Virus record (IMG/VR): IMGVR_UViG_3300020172_003232
Coordinates: 1 to 34,940 of that record
Reading direction: 5' to 3' (one strand)
DNA length: 34,940 nucleotides
From: a virus
Shown one piece after another: positions 7,258 to 17,653 of the stretch. Below the pieces are notes generated by a model. The model saw only the letters and a list, made by a program, of their open reading frames with translations. It was not told the origin of the DNA and did no database searches. Numbering within the stretch: the stretch's first letter is position 1; each line of letters opens with the position of its first letter. Both the position numbers and the translations under genes were made by a program.

Positions 7258-8391
7258 TCAGGAAGCCTTCACCAGGGTTACTCGCTTCGCCGTGGCGTTC
7301 ATTGTCGCTCCGGGCGTCAGGGGAATATTCAATGAAGTCAAGAGAAATTTCGTCGGAGAGTTGAGGGTCGGGTCCGGGTCGTTGAAGGTGATCGCCACCC
7401 CGACATCGAGCCATGGCGCCACAAGAGATTCCAAGTTTATTTCATAACTCTCCAACGCCATGATTCTGAGCATCGAATCGGCAAGATCCTGCGCCTGAGT
7501 GGAGGTGAGCACCAACTTGGAATCGTAGTTGTAGGTCCTTCTGCCAATCTTCGAGATATTTGTCGGAGATGAAGGTTCGTTATTCTCTGCCTGCGCCCAG
7601 ACCGGGATCGTGTCCGTGTTTCCGCCCTTGACGAGAATGTGGTTGTAGATGTTCGAATCGTTCGTCGACTTGGAGAAACTGGCAAGATTGCCATCCGAGC
7701 CGGTGTAGAAAGTGAATTGCGACGGAGCGGTCGTGGGGTCGACGTATTTACGCATCGTCAACACGCCGAAACGGTCGAAGAATACTTCCTGGTTGTAGGA
7801 ATTCGCGAGAGAAGAAATCGCATCCCATCTCGGCGAACCAGACTCCCACAGAACTTGAGACGCGAGCACCACCCCGGTCTGCTCGAAACTTGTGGTCGTG
7901 ATGCCAGAGTTGGTAGCGATAGCGCCGACGATGTTCTCAATGGACTGTCCGGCGGCGTAAGCTGTCGCCTCGCTGAACTTCGCCAGAATCATCTTCTTGG
8001 TGGCATCTCTGCCATTGACCGAAACCGAATTTGGGAAGTTATTCTCAGAGATTGAGTCGATGTAGAACGTCCCGACCGAATACATCTGAGTCGAACCGCT
8101 GTCGTCCCTGACGCCTCGATACACCTTCAGAACCTTGTCATACCAAAATCCATCAGGATCGGAAGAAAAGGATCCGTCGCTGTTGGCGAATGTAACGCTA
8201 ATCGTGCGGCGCTCGGCCCTTGAATAATCGACAGAGATCGACCCCTCGACCACCGGAGCATCAGCAACCCACACGGCACCGCCAGCGTCCAGGATGTCGA
8301 CCTTCACGGCCACCGTGCCGCTGCCGCCGAAGAACGATGAATCCGGGTCAGCAACGGAACCAATTCCGGTCGGAACCAAGTTCAAGCTCAT
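7258..8391 (-). CDS. Tail hub-like minor tail protein
   Basis: A 377-residue product. The order of beta domains (VEGSISVDYSRAERRTISVTF, a VYRGV...YSVGTFYIDSI strand pair, then NSVSVNGRDATKKM) is that of phage baseplate hub proteins related to gp27/Tal, which form the trimeric ring at the tail tip. A middle helical part (ENIVGAIATNSGI) and the final beta domain (PWLDVGVAITF, FLLTSLNIPL) complete the usual hub layout. I see no peptidase motif, so no cell-wall-degrading domain is supported. The ATG at 8391 overlaps the previous stop by ATGA. Confidence 0.7.
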   Translation of the reverse strand: MSLNLVPTGIGSVADPDSSFFGGSGTVAVKVDILDAGGAVWVADAPVVEGSISVDYSRAERRTISVTFANSDGSFSSDPDGFWYDKVLKVYRGVRDDSGSTQMYSVGTFYIDSISENNFPNSVSVNGRDATKKMILAKFSEATAYAAGQSIENIVGAIATNSGITTTSFEQTGVVLASQVLWESGSPRWDAISSLANSYNQEVFFDRFGVLTMRKYVDPTTAPSQFTFYTGSDGNLASFSKSTNDSNIYNHILVKGGNTDTIPVWAQAENNEPSSPTNISKIGRRTYNYDSKLVLTSTQAQDLADSMLRIMALESYEINLESLVAPWLDVGVAITFNDPDPTLNSPTKFLLTSLNIPLTPGATMNATAKRVTLVKAS

Positions 8392-10901
8392 CAGTCGGAC
8401 ACCTCCGAATACGGGATGGTTACCTCAAAGTATTCATTGGTTCCGACTCCAGCGATTCGATTGATCTGGATATCGCCCATCGCCACATCCCAGATGTCCC
8501 CGAATGGAGTGCGAAGTTTGCAAGTCACCGAACCCGCCCTCATGTCCTCCAGGGCAATTCGCTGCTGCGCCGCCGTCAACCCGGTCACGTCATAGACCTT
8601 CGCCTGCAAAGACCCCTTTACGCCGAAGCGAGTTCCTCTTTCGACCCTACGCCCCCGACCGATGAGCTGGATTTCCTCTTGCTCCCATTCCTCCGAGAAA
8701 GAATCGGAATTCACGGAAGAAAGTCTCAATGTTGTTGAATCGGAGATCAAGTAGTAATGGGTGCTGGTCAGCGTTAGCGTCGTGGGCGACGGGATGGATT
8801 CAACAGGGATTCCGAACCGATAAGCGGTCTGCGTCACGGCAATATGCACCGGGGTGTTCGCCGGGATGGCTGACGAAGTCAAGGTGTAGGTCGAGCCGGT
8901 AGACACCGTCGTGCTGTTGAGAAGCGTGTAGACGGAATCTGTAGTTTTCTTGTAGTAGAGCTTGTAAGAGATGAATGCCGAATCGCGATTCTGGTTCCAT
9001 GAAACAGACAGAGCGCCTGTGCTGCTGTCGTAGTTCGTCTGGCTCACCGTGATCGTTGGATTCGCCGGAGCATTCCAAGTCGTGGTGAAATTCACCGACA
9101 CAGAATTTTCCAGATTGTACAAATCCCTGACCTGCATCGTCACGGTGTACGCACTGGAATTCAAAAGCGGGATAGCCGGAACATAGGAAGCGACGGAACC
9201 AGTCTTCCAATTCGAATCGTCATGCGTGACGCCGCTTGATGTGTATTTGGTCAGGAATCTGTACTGGGAAATAGTTCTATTCGAAGTAAATGAATAGGTG
9301 GGACTCGGGTTGTCGAGTACCTGACTGGCCGTCGGGAGAACGGCGGTGATCGTCGGCAATGCCCTTACATAGAATTGAGAGTTGGCGCTATATGCGCTGA
9401 CGACATCATCGGAGTCGTATACCCTCACCCGCCAGCGAAGAAGAACGTTCTCGTAGGTGCTTGAGATAGTCCCCGTGTGACTGGTGGCAGAAGCCGTCCA
9501 CTTGCCGGTGTCGAGAATTGGAACCCCGTCAGAGTTTCTTTCAACGATAATCTGGTAAGCAGTCAGGTAGTCATATGGCGAACTATCGGAAAATCCAAAG
9601 GAGAATGTGACGTTTCCGCTTTGCCTTGAAGACTGACCGGAAGGCGACGTGGCCAACGCTGTCGGGGTGTGAGCCACCGTGAAAGTCTGAGAGGCCGACC
9701 AAGAACCGGCGACACCATTCGAATCGACTTCACGGCATCGGATGTACCAAGTTCCCTGGAATAGTTCCGCGGCAGCATCGCAGACTTTCGTTACGACTCC
9801 GCTTGTCACAAACTCAGTATCCGCCTGGATCAACGACCTCACACTGAGGGTGAACCCGGCATCGCGAGCCAATTGCCATTCAGCCTTTACGGTTGTTCCA
9901 CTTACCGAAGATGCGCCGAGGGTCGCGCCGAGCGTAGGCCTATCGGTGGTTTGCGTCGAACCGGCCACGGGTTTGATTGCTGTCGGAATCGGCGGAGCAG
10001 CAAGAGAGATGGTGAATTGCGAATATTGAGTAGCACCAAGTGCGGTGAGAGTGGTGCCGTCAACGGTTTCATGGCGATATCCGCTGAGACTGAGGCTCTG
10101 ACCCGCCATGACGTAGGCCCGATATGTGGTCCCGTTAGTCAAGCTTGTCGGCGGGACGTAATAGGTGTTAGTCGAATCCACCCAGTCGGAGTCAACAGTT
10201 GCCGTGCTGGTCTGCGGATTGAAGCCGCCAGCGCCGTATTGAGCGGCAGTAAAGATTCTCACCTTGTAGGCGGATTGCGGGAAATCGCCGGAGAAAGTCC
10301 AGTTGATGGTTGGTCTCGCCGTAGTCGTGACGGACGCGCCTGGTCCCGTTACCGCAAGGGTCGGCCTGGGATAAGTACCGAGAACTACCCCGAATCCACC
10401 AATTTGACTTACGTAAGTTGTCGCCCCGGCACCGCGATAACCCTCGAATTTGACTCTGAGGTTGTTAACGTCGCTACGGAAATCGAATCCCTGCCCGCGA
10501 GCAACGGACCCCATTGTCACCGGAAGCGGAGATTGATAAGGCTGGATCCAGTAGATCGTGTCCTGGTTGGACGAACCGGACAGCAAGACCTTGATGATCG
10601 TTTCGGACGACGCATCGTAAGCGATGTTTGGAATCGCCGGGCGGATGTATCCAATTGCGACACCCGAGGCGAGGGTTGGATTCGCCATCTCCATCAAGAG
10701 GGAACCAGAGTAGTATTGGTTCGTGCCGTCCCAAGCGAGATCGAGATAGGTGTTCGTAAAGCCATCGCCTGCCCAGGCGGTGTTGCTTATGTTTGGAGCG
10801 TTCTCCCTCGTCCCGTTCAGGTAAACGCTGCACTGAGACTGATGTGTACTCTTCGGGGTGACGTAGTCGCTGGGATAGATAGTGACTTCTGTTACTGCCA
10901 T
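8391..10901 (-). CDS. Large minor tail protein with Ig/FN3-like modules and distal-tail-like C-terminus
   Basis: An 836-residue product. Residues 1-175 form a beta-sandwich-like domain with aromatic residues (AWAGDGF, WDGTNQYYSGSL) that could bind carbohydrate. About five repeated modules of roughly 100 residues follow between 180 and 715, each with FN3/Ig-like marks (ARPTINWTFSGD, DRPTLGATLG, NVTFSFGFSDSSP, NPSPTYSFTSNR, GALSVSWNQN). The last 120 residues (QIELIGRGRR-like segment, then TPFGDIWDVAMGDIQ) resemble the domain of distal tail proteins that touch the tube end. It therefore looks like a distal tail protein carrying a long adhesive arm. It starts one base inside the tape measure stop (TAATG). 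Confidence 0.75.
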   Translation of the reverse strand: MAVTEVTIYPSDYVTPKSTHQSQCSVYLNGTRENAPNISNTAWAGDGFTNTYLDLAWDGTNQYYSGSLLMEMANPTLASGVAIGYIRPAIPNIAYDASSETIIKVLLSGSSNQDTIYWIQPYQSPLPVTMGSVARGQGFDFRSDVNNLRVKFEGYRGAGATTYVSQIGGFGVVLGTYPRPTLAVTGPGASVTTTARPTINWTFSGDFPQSAYKVRIFTAAQYGAGGFNPQTSTATVDSDWVDSTNTYYVPPTSLTNGTTYRAYVMAGQSLSLSGYRHETVDGTTLTALGATQYSQFTISLAAPPIPTAIKPVAGSTQTTDRPTLGATLGASSVSGTTVKAEWQLARDAGFTLSVRSLIQADTEFVTSGVVTKVCDAAAELFQGTWYIRCREVDSNGVAGSWSASQTFTVAHTPTALATSPSGQSSRQSGNVTFSFGFSDSSPYDYLTAYQIIVERNSDGVPILDTGKWTASATSHTGTISSTYENVLLRWRVRVYDSDDVVSAYSANSQFYVRALPTITAVLPTASQVLDNPSPTYSFTSNRTISQYRFLTKYTSSGVTHDDSNWKTGSVASYVPAIPLLNSSAYTVTMQVRDLYNLENSVSVNFTTTWNAPANPTITVSQTNYDSSTGALSVSWNQNRDSAFISYKLYYKKTTDSVYTLLNSTTVSTGSTYTLTSSAIPANTPVHIAVTQTAYRFGIPVESIPSPTTLTLTSTHYYLISDSTTLRLSSVNSDSFSEEWEQEEIQLIGRGRRVERGTRFGVKGSLQAKVYDVTGLTAAQQRIALEDMRAGSVTCKLRTPFGDIWDVAMGDIQINRIAGVGTNEYFEVTIPYSEVSD

Positions 10902-13900
10902 TATGATGCCGCCATTGCTTCGAGGTTCCTGATGAACTGCTCAGCGTCATCAGAATTACTGATGTTCGGGAATGATAGATCCCCGTAGAAGTTGATGGTC
11001 TTGCCGCTGGAAGAATCCGAGGCCATCGACTGTTCCGGCGCAGAAATCGCTTTGTCAATGAGGCGCATCATCTTGATGGAGAGAACGCCTTCACCGGCCT
11101 GAAGAACTGCCGGTACGTCCGAGCCAAGAACGCCAGGCACAATGCCCCCGGTGTGCAGGGAGCCAGCGGAAGTTCCATATGTGGGATCAATCTCCATCGG
11201 GATTGAAGGACGCTGGAAATTCACACTCGATCCAATCGTGCCAAAAACACTTTCAAAGGCGGATCGCGCCCAGGGGGGCAATATCGCAAGCAACAATTTT
11301 CCCAGTTCGCTTGCCAATCGCGTGGCCCCGTCCCACAGGCCGCTTATCATTCCCCAAATCAAGCTGCCCGACAAACGCATTCCCAGATAAACTAGCCCAG
11401 ACCCCAATGCCACCAAGCCCGTAAGCAAGTCGAAAGATGCCTTCAACATCAACGGGATTCCATCAGTAATCACCCACCTGGCGTAACTCCCAGCCCAGGC
11501 CGCAAGCTTCACCAACAATCCATCTTTCTCCCCTGGTTCGAGGAACCCAAGGAATGCCGCCATCATCTCATTGCTCTTGACGATCAAATCTGGAATTGCT
11601 CTGCTTGTTATCCAATTCCCAAAATCTGTTGCCCACTTTTCGAGCTTCTCGCGAGTTTTGGGCCACGATTCAGTAACCCAATTGATAAATCTATCTTTCA
11701 ACTTGGTAATTGCATCTCCAGCAACATCGAGTTTCTTCGAAATAAATTCACCTACGCCATAGAGTCCGTTCTTATCCCAAGCATCAGTGATGCCTTCCCA
11801 CATTTTCTCGGCTTTCTCTCTTACGTCATCAACAAATTTTCCAATAATTGTCCTACGTTCAGCGTAATGCTCCATAACGTCAGCGGAGCCGAGAAGTTCA
11901 CCCTTGTCGCTCCTGGGCATGTATCCGCCAAGAATCTTCTCCTTGAGAGTTTTCATCCCGTCGCCGATATTGCCGAATACGTTAAGTACGTCATCCTTGA
12001 ATTTGCTCAATTTGTCGCGAACCGGATCGAAATCGAACATGGCTTTCAATGAAGTCTTGAAATCGTCTATGATTTTCTGGAAAACTTTGTCGATGTCCAT
12101 ATCCTCAATGTTCTTTTTGAGGTCCTCCTCCCAGTCCCCAGTGGCAAGTTCATCCATTGCGCCACCGGCAGCGCCAGCAGCATCGGACATTGCATCAAGA
12201 TCGCCAATTATGGATTCGATCGCGCTATTGATATCGCCGTACATGGACTTGAGTCCGTCGTATGCACCCTGCAAATCGTCGAGTTTGCCTTTCTCGACAT
12301 CCAGCGTGAATCCAAGGTCATCATGCGCCGTCTTGAGGATGTTCACAGCATCTCGCTGGGTCTTGGCCGCCGCTTCAGCCTCGCTGAGTCTTGGCGTCAA
12401 TTCGTCGATCTTCACCCTGGCAGCCGCCATGCCAGCAATGATCTCCTCGAACGTCGCCTCTCTTGTGGCGTTCGCCAGCTCCTCAATTTGACGCTTCATG
12501 GGGTCGAATTGAATTGCTCCTTGCAAGTCAAGACGTTCGGCCTCACGCTGGAGACGCTTGAGTTCTTCTTCAAGTTTGGAAATCTGACTACCGCCGGTGC
12601 CGGAAGCCAACGCCGCACTCTCCGCCCTGAGCTGGGCGATCTTCTGCTGAATCGGATCTGTGATTTCAGACCCAGCACCAGATTCCCGAAGATTAGTTTG
12701 GAGCGCCTGGAGCTGCTCGATCTCGCCAGCGAGTAGCGCCATCTTGTTCTTTACGTCGTCGATGCTTCCGTAAGTATCTTCGATTCTCATTATTTCAAGT
12801 CGAAGACGCTTTTGGGCCATTTCGTTCTCGAACAAAGCGTCAGACAGTTGCTTGGAACCCTGAATTGGCCTATTCGCCCAATCGGACAATTCAGATTTCG
12901 CCGCCTCCATCTGCTCTTTGAGTGAAGATGAAGTCTCCTCCAGCTTCTTCAATTTGAATTCGGCGTCATCGAGTGCCCTGCCGAGCCTCTTGTATTCAGC
13001 CTCAAGCCCGGCGACCACCTTCGACTGGGCATCAATTTCGATCTGCACCGACTCCATGGCGGCGGAAAGCTGATCCATGCTCACCCACAGCGATTCAACC
13101 GCTGGCATGAGCTGCGGCTGTTGAGAGCCGATCTGTTCGCGCTGCTTGTCTCGCTTGACCCCGATCGCACCTTGGCTTATCGACTTTGTCGCTTCGCCGA
13201 ATTCACGGAGTTTGGCGGCGGCTTCAGCGTAGATATTCCCGATGCCGCTGAGCCTGGCGTACTGCCGGGCGATCTCGGTAACGCCAGCGGTGACATTGTC
13301 GACCAACGACGGAGAGTGCCGTTGGAATGGATTCAGATACTTGAGCATGTCAACGATTGCCTTGACCGCAGAACTAACAATTCTGAACAGCGCCAAGAGT
13401 GCATTTTTGACCGGCGCAGGCAGAGCATTGAAGACTCGCACGATGAATCTGCCGACAGCCTGGAATGCCTTCATCGTCCAGTCGATTGCGGGCTTGAGGG
13501 CTTTGTAAATATCGTCCCTGAATACCCAGAGCAAAGCGATGACAGCCACGACCGCCGCGGCAAGCGCAATATATCCGAGAATCGGGGCGGAACTCGCAGC
13601 GGCGCCGGATGAAGCGGCTGCACCTTGGGCGCCGATAAGCCCCTTGGTTACACCAATCGCAGCCTTGGTCGCCGAGATGAGCGCCTTGAATCCGCCAAAC
13701 ACCCACCCGAAGGCCTTGCCGATCAGCATGAAAGAACCAAGAATCCTCGCCATCGGACCAAGAACGGCGAGGAATACCAGGCCGATGACAAGCATCTTCT
13801 TGCTTCGATCACTGAGGCCATTTATGGCCTCGGCAATCACTTCGATGATCCCCAACACCCTAAGAATAACTGGCAGCAATTGAGCAAAGATGTCATTGCC

Positions 13901-16819
13901 GATGTTCTTGATTTTGGTCTTGACGATGTCGATCTGGCCCGGAGTGGATGCGAGCATTGTTGCGATTTCGTCCTTGTAGGTCTTCATCGCATCGGTGCCA
14001 CCTTCCATCGCCCCGGCGGTAGCATCAATAACCTTTGCGTAAGTGGACTGCTTGCGAGTCACTGGATCCAGGGAAAGCGCGATGTCTTCAAACAGCAAAG
14101 ATGCCTTATTGAGCTGATACCTTCCGATAAGTAACGTATTCAATTGATTCTTCTGAGCATCGTCGAGGTTCATAAACGCTGCGGCAAGGGCTTCCATACG
14201 TTGCGTCGCCGTCATGCTGTTCATCGTCTGGTTCCAAACGATCCCAACTTCGGCAAGTTCTTCCTTGAACTTTTGGGTCGGATTCATGACGCGACTGATC
14301 ACGGCCCTGAGACCGTTGCCGACATTTTCGGCAGTGCCAGCCGCAGGAGTGAGAGTTGCCAACATCCCGGCGAGTTGTTCAATCTTGATTCCAGCTTGGC
14401 TGGCCACTGAAGCACTTCGAGCGAACCCGTCGGTCAAGTCCTTAAAGGACGCCGCCGTGATGTTCTCGGTCTTGTTGAGTATTGCCAGAGCGCGAGTGGT
14501 TTGCTCAAGGGAAAGCCCGTAACCCTGCTGCACCTGGATCAGGGCCTTGAACGCATCGTCGGCATCTTCAATGTCGCCGACCTTCATGGCCTCCATGGAC
14601 ATTCTTGTCGCCGCGAGGAGAGCGCCACCCTGATATCCAGCCGCAGCCCACTTGGCGGCGAGTTCCTCAACTTGGTCGATTTGAACGCCCATGCCGTCCG
14701 ACAGGTATCTGAATCCCTTACCAAGCTTGTAAGAGACAGTTTCCTGAGATGCGCCTACTTTGGTGAGGCTCTTGCCAAGCGCATATTGAGATTGGTTGAA
14801 TGAATCCGCAGCGTTGGTGGCATCACCATAGACCTTCGCTATCCTGGTGACCTGGATAGCGCTCTGCTTCTGTAATTCATAAAGGGCCTTGCCAGCCCTC
14901 ACCATTGGCAAAGTGAACGTGTATTCGAGCTGCCTGCCCGTCCACATCATGTTCTTGCCAACATCAACGAGGGAGCGTCGCTGGGTGGTCAAAGAGCCGT
15001 TCAAGGCGCTGCCAGCGTCCGTGGCGCGCTTCATCGCATCGCCAATTCGCTTGTATTCGGACGCAGCCTGGACGTTGACTTTGGAACCGGCCGGATGCAT
15101 TGAACCAATGGCCGATACCTGCTTCTGCGCTTCCCCCATGGGAATCTGGCCAACGGCAGCACGCTTGCGAATGAGGAGCAACTCATTCATGTGCTGTTCC
15201 ACCAGGCGACGCTCTTCAGTGTTTCGCATCTTCAATCTGGCGATTGACAGATCGTCAGCGATCTTCTGCGCCGACAATCCAGAATTCAAATAATTCTTTT
15301 CGATCTTGTTGATTTCGTCATTGGCCTGAGCGAATGAAATCAACCTGGAGTAGTGCCTTTGGCGAATACCCTCAATCTGCTTGACGGTATCGCCATGAAT
15401 TTTCACCTCTCTCGCCTGAGTGAGGTTCAGCATGGACTGATCTGCGGCCTTCTTGATCGCCGGAGTTGAATTCAGTCCAGTCTTGATAGCGCCTGCGGCC
15501 AGCAAGGACTTCTGGTAACCGACCTTGCCCTTGATGAAATCCTGCTCGATCTTCCTGAGCTGATCGGTAGCAGACTTCTCGTTCCTGATATTGATCGCAT
15601 TGAGGGCGTCGGAGGCCCTGGTTCGCGCTTGCGCCTGCTTGATCGAGTTGGTTGTGTGTGTATTGTCGATGCCCTCACGCACCTTGGCGATTTGGGCTTG
15701 AGCGTCAGTGAAGCTGATCTTCTGCTGCCTGAATCTCGCCTCGATGCCAGCGGCCTGCTGGGTGAATGCCTTCAGCCGGTCGATTGAAGCCTTCTGGATA
15801 TTCGCTTCAGCAGCGGCCCTCACCTCAGGATTGCCCGACGCTCCAGCGTTGTATCGGGTCCTGGTGACCATCTGGGAGTATGCAATCTGCCCGTTCGCAT
15901 ATTCCTTGCTGATCTTGTTCAGGTAATCAATTTCGTCTTTCTTGATTGCCTTTATTCTTGCGCTTTCGATCTTCGCCAAATTGATTTTGGCTTGACGAGA
16001 AACCTCTCCACCTTGAGCAATTTTGTTTTGGATGGAAGGATCAGCATTTGGCTTTTGCCAAATGCCCTTGATCCTCTTCGAAGCCGCCTCGGCGTCGATC
16101 AACCCGCTGTTGAATTCCTTCATAGCGTTGGACATCTCGGTCTTCATGGACCTGATGGAAGCTTCGAGGCGCTTCTGATCGTCCCTTTGAACCTTGGATG
16201 TGCGTGCGATTTCCCTTGCGTCAAGCGCCCTGTACGCCCTCGCCTTCTGAATGTCCACAGCGGAACCAGGGGCCGCACCTTCGCCAAGCCTGGAAATCCC
16301 GCGACGAGCAGCAAAGGAGCGAATCCGGCCCGTTTCCTCCTGGGCGAGAATTCTCTTGATGCTGCGGATTTTCTCGGCTTCTTCTTCCCTTATCTTCTGT
16401 CTCGCAATTTTCCCAATCGCATCAAGCTGCCTGCGCTGGGCGACCACAACGTCAGGCGTCTGAGCCATGAATCGGCCCTTAGGGTCGCGGCGTTTGGCAC
16501 CCAAGGCCTCAACCCGCTTGGCCGCTTCTTCGGCAGAAATCATGTTCCGCTTGAATTGCTCAACAACATTCTTCATGTTGCCGATAATCGTTCTTGATGC
16601 GGTCTCGATTGCCTTCTGGTTTGCAAGCACTTTCTTCTGGGCTTCTTCAACGCCCTTGGCTTGCTTCGCTGTCTGCTTCACGGCGTCAGCGACAGCCTTG
16701 AGGCCAGAGGCAGAACTCCTACCCTTGGCCCCAAGGCCCTCAATGGTCTTGACCAGGGCGGCCAGTTCCTGAGCCTGCTTCACTGCGATCTCGATCGTGA
16801 TCCGCAAAAGGCTGTTCAC
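10901..16819 (-). CDS. Tape measure protein
   Basis: At 1972 residues this is the longest gene. It contains the TP901-type tape measure core at roughly residues 640-860 (RAGKALYELQK, then AAKWAAAGYQGG and LTPAAGTAENVGNG), two hydrophobic segments near 1005 and 1085 (LVIGLVFLAVLGP; YIALAAAVVAVIALLWVF) and very long coiled-coil stretches before and after. Tape measures set tail length by spanning the tube; using the rule of about 1.5 angstrom per residue, a tail of near 300 nm is expected. No lytic transglycosylase or peptidase motif is seen. The GTG start at 16819 has AGGGGG a few bases upstream, embedded at the end of the tail chaperone frameshift extension. Confidence 0.95.
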   Translation of the reverse strand: MNSLLRITIEIAVKQAQELAALVKTIEGLGAKGRSSASGLKAVADAVKQTAKQAKGVEEAQKKVLANQKAIETASRTIIGNMKNVVEQFKRNMISAEEAAKRVEALGAKRRDPKGRFMAQTPDVVVAQRRQLDAIGKIARQKIREEEAEKIRSIKRILAQEETGRIRSFAARRGISRLGEGAAPGSAVDIQKARAYRALDAREIARTSKVQRDDQKRLEASIRSMKTEMSNAMKEFNSGLIDAEAASKRIKGIWQKPNADPSIQNKIAQGGEVSRQAKINLAKIESARIKAIKKDEIDYLNKISKEYANGQIAYSQMVTRTRYNAGASGNPEVRAAAEANIQKASIDRLKAFTQQAAGIEARFRQQKISFTDAQAQIAKVREGIDNTHTTNSIKQAQARTRASDALNAINIRNEKSATDQLRKIEQDFIKGKVGYQKSLLAAGAIKTGLNSTPAIKKAADQSMLNLTQAREVKIHGDTVKQIEGIRQRHYSRLISFAQANDEINKIEKNYLNSGLSAQKIADDLSIARLKMRNTEERRLVEQHMNELLLIRKRAAVGQIPMGEAQKQVSAIGSMHPAGSKVNVQAASEYKRIGDAMKRATDAGSALNGSLTTQRRSLVDVGKNMMWTGRQLEYTFTLPMVRAGKALYELQKQSAIQVTRIAKVYGDATNAADSFNQSQYALGKSLTKVGASQETVSYKLGKGFRYLSDGMGVQIDQVEELAAKWAAAGYQGGALLAATRMSMEAMKVGDIEDADDAFKALIQVQQGYGLSLEQTTRALAILNKTENITAASFKDLTDGFARSASVASQAGIKIEQLAGMLATLTPAAGTAENVGNGLRAVISRVMNPTQKFKEELAEVGIVWNQTMNSMTATQRMEALAAAFMNLDDAQKNQLNTLLIGRYQLNKASLLFEDIALSLDPVTRKQSTYAKVIDATAGAMEGGTDAMKTYKDEIATMLASTPGQIDIVKTKIKNIGNDIFAQLLPVILRVLGIIEVIAEAINGLSDRSKKMLVIGLVFLAVLGPMARILGSFMLIGKAFGWVFGGFKALISATKAAIGVTKGLIGAQGAAASSGAAASSAPILGYIALAAAVVAVIALLWVFRDDIYKALKPAIDWTMKAFQAVGRFIVRVFNALPAPVKNALLALFRIVSSAVKAIVDMLKYLNPFQRHSPSLVDNVTAGVTEIARQYARLSGIGNIYAEAAAKLREFGEATKSISQGAIGVKRDKQREQIGSQQPQLMPAVESLWVSMDQLSAAMESVQIEIDAQSKVVAGLEAEYKRLGRALDDAEFKLKKLEETSSSLKEQMEAAKSELSDWANRPIQGSKQLSDALFENEMAQKRLRLEIMRIEDTYGSIDDVKNKMALLAGEIEQLQALQTNLRESGAGSEITDPIQQKIAQLRAESAALASGTGGSQISKLEEELKRLQREAERLDLQGAIQFDPMKRQIEELANATREATFEEIIAGMAAARVKIDELTPRLSEAEAAAKTQRDAVNILKTAHDDLGFTLDVEKGKLDDLQGAYDGLKSMYGDINSAIESIIGDLDAMSDAAGAAGGAMDELATGDWEEDLKKNIEDMDIDKVFQKIIDDFKTSLKAMFDFDPVRDKLSKFKDDVLNVFGNIGDGMKTLKEKILGGYMPRSDKGELLGSADVMEHYAERRTIIGKFVDDVREKAEKMWEGITDAWDKNGLYGVGEFISKKLDVAGDAITKLKDRFINWVTESWPKTREKLEKWATDFGNWITSRAIPDLIVKSNEMMAAFLGFLEPGEKDGLLVKLAAWAGSYARWVITDGIPLMLKASFDLLTGLVALGSGLVYLGMRLSGSLIWGMISGLWDGATRLASELGKLLLAILPPWARSAFESVFGTIGSSVNFQRPSIPMEIDPTYGTSAGSLHTGGIVPGVLGSDVPAVLQAGEGVLSIKMMRLIDKAISAPEQSMASDSSSGKTINFYGDLSFPNISNSDDAEQFIRNLEAMAAS

Positions 16820-16827
16820 TGATCCCC

Positions 16828-17564
16828 CTAGCGAGTGCGACGATTTCGCATTTCAGCTTCTCGGCGCTTCTGGTCTTCTTCTTCTTTTTGCGATCTTCTC
16901 GCAAATATTCTTACAAAATCCTCGATCAGTTCCGGGTCCTGGTCAAGCAATCCGCCACGAACAGGGAGCACACTCCACTTCATGGCGCTGCATAACATCC
17001 AAAGCCTCAAGGACTCATGGATGTTGCCGATTATCTCTCGCCCGCGAACCCAGCTTTCTAGCTGTTCGAGGAGAAGATTTTTCCCTCTTCTTCACGGATC
17101 TTGACCTGCTTCATTTCCTCAAGCGAGTCAATCTCCGCCTGGATCTGCTCCACCGTCATTTCGCCAAGCAGCCACGGGTTGAACTTGCGGACCTCCTTCT
17201 CGATCAAATCGACCACGGTCGGGTCGGTTCGCGAGAGGAACATCTCAACGGCCTGCTGCGTAAACGGAACCATGTTGCCGCCCTGGGTGAGGTTCCAGCC
17301 GATGATGCTGGCCTTCATCAGGGCGTGCCGATCATCGCCGGGAGCAAGGCGCACCTTGGCGTCTCCGCCGCGAGAAGCAAGGGCGATCTCGCGATTGGTG
17401 GCGTTCTGGTACTTCTTTCGATCGCCTTCGTTCAGCTTCTTGATGGTCACGTAGCTGACGCCGTCGGGAAGGACGACATTCTGGCTCTGGGAATAGCTGA
17501 AGTAATCGACCTGCATTTGCACGGACTGAACCGGAGCAATGAGGGATTCTTGCATTTCGTCCAT
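16828..17564 (-). CDS. Tail assembly chaperone, long form made by -1 frameshift
   Basis: Ribosomes that slip one base back at 17079-17085 read on from AAT at 17079 in the -1 frame. I traced this frame from the slip site to TAG 16828-16830 with no intervening stop: it adds 83 residues (NLLLEQLESW..., then WMLCSAMKW and a basic Lys/Arg/Glu tail), giving about 245 residues. This matches the lambda gpGT arrangement, in which a minority product with the T extension binds the tape measure. The extension has no good start of its own; the apparent start at 17010 is a TTG without a ribosome site. Confidence 0.85.
17058..17564 (-). CDS. Tail assembly chaperone, short (unshifted) form
   Basis: A 168-residue product from ATG at 17564, chosen because GGAGG lies 5 bases upstream; an ATG at 17576 is possible but has no ribosome site and would itself contain that GGAGG. 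The position between the tail tube gene and the tape measure, the acidic C-terminus and the frameshift site near its end identify it as the lambda gpG equivalent. It keeps the tape measure soluble and recruits tail tube subunits. Translation ends at TAG 17058-17060, seven codons past the slip site. Confidence 0.88.
   Translation of the reverse strand: MDEMQESLIAPVQSVQMQVDYFSYSQSQNVVLPDGVSYVTIKKLNEGDRKKYQNATNREIALASRGGDAKVRLAPGDDRHALMKASIIGWNLTQGGNMVPFTQQAVEMFLSRTDPTVVDLIEKEVRKFNPWLLGEMTVEQIQAEIDSLEEMKQVKIREEEGKIFSSNS
17079..17085 (-). other. Programmed -1 frameshift slip site G-GGA-AAA
   Basis: On the minus strand the heptamer GGGAAAA lies in the reading frame as G GGA AAA (GAG|GGA|AAA|ATC), the X XXY YYZ form that lets both tRNAs re-pair one base back. 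It sits 24 bases before the zero-frame stop of the chaperone gene, and the -1 frame beyond it stays open for 83 codons. Confidence 0.88.
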
Positions 17565-17653
17565 TTGAGCCTCCATTGTGCTCTTGCTATTCGATTGGCG
17601 TCGCCGAATGACAACGCACAGACAAATCTACACCTAACGCAGAAAGCAATAAA

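Noticed and set aside
16828-17010. Independent 60-codon gene between chaperone and tape measure
   Set aside because: Its start is a TTG with no ribosome site, and the frame is continuous with the -1 shifted chaperone; it is the frameshift extension.
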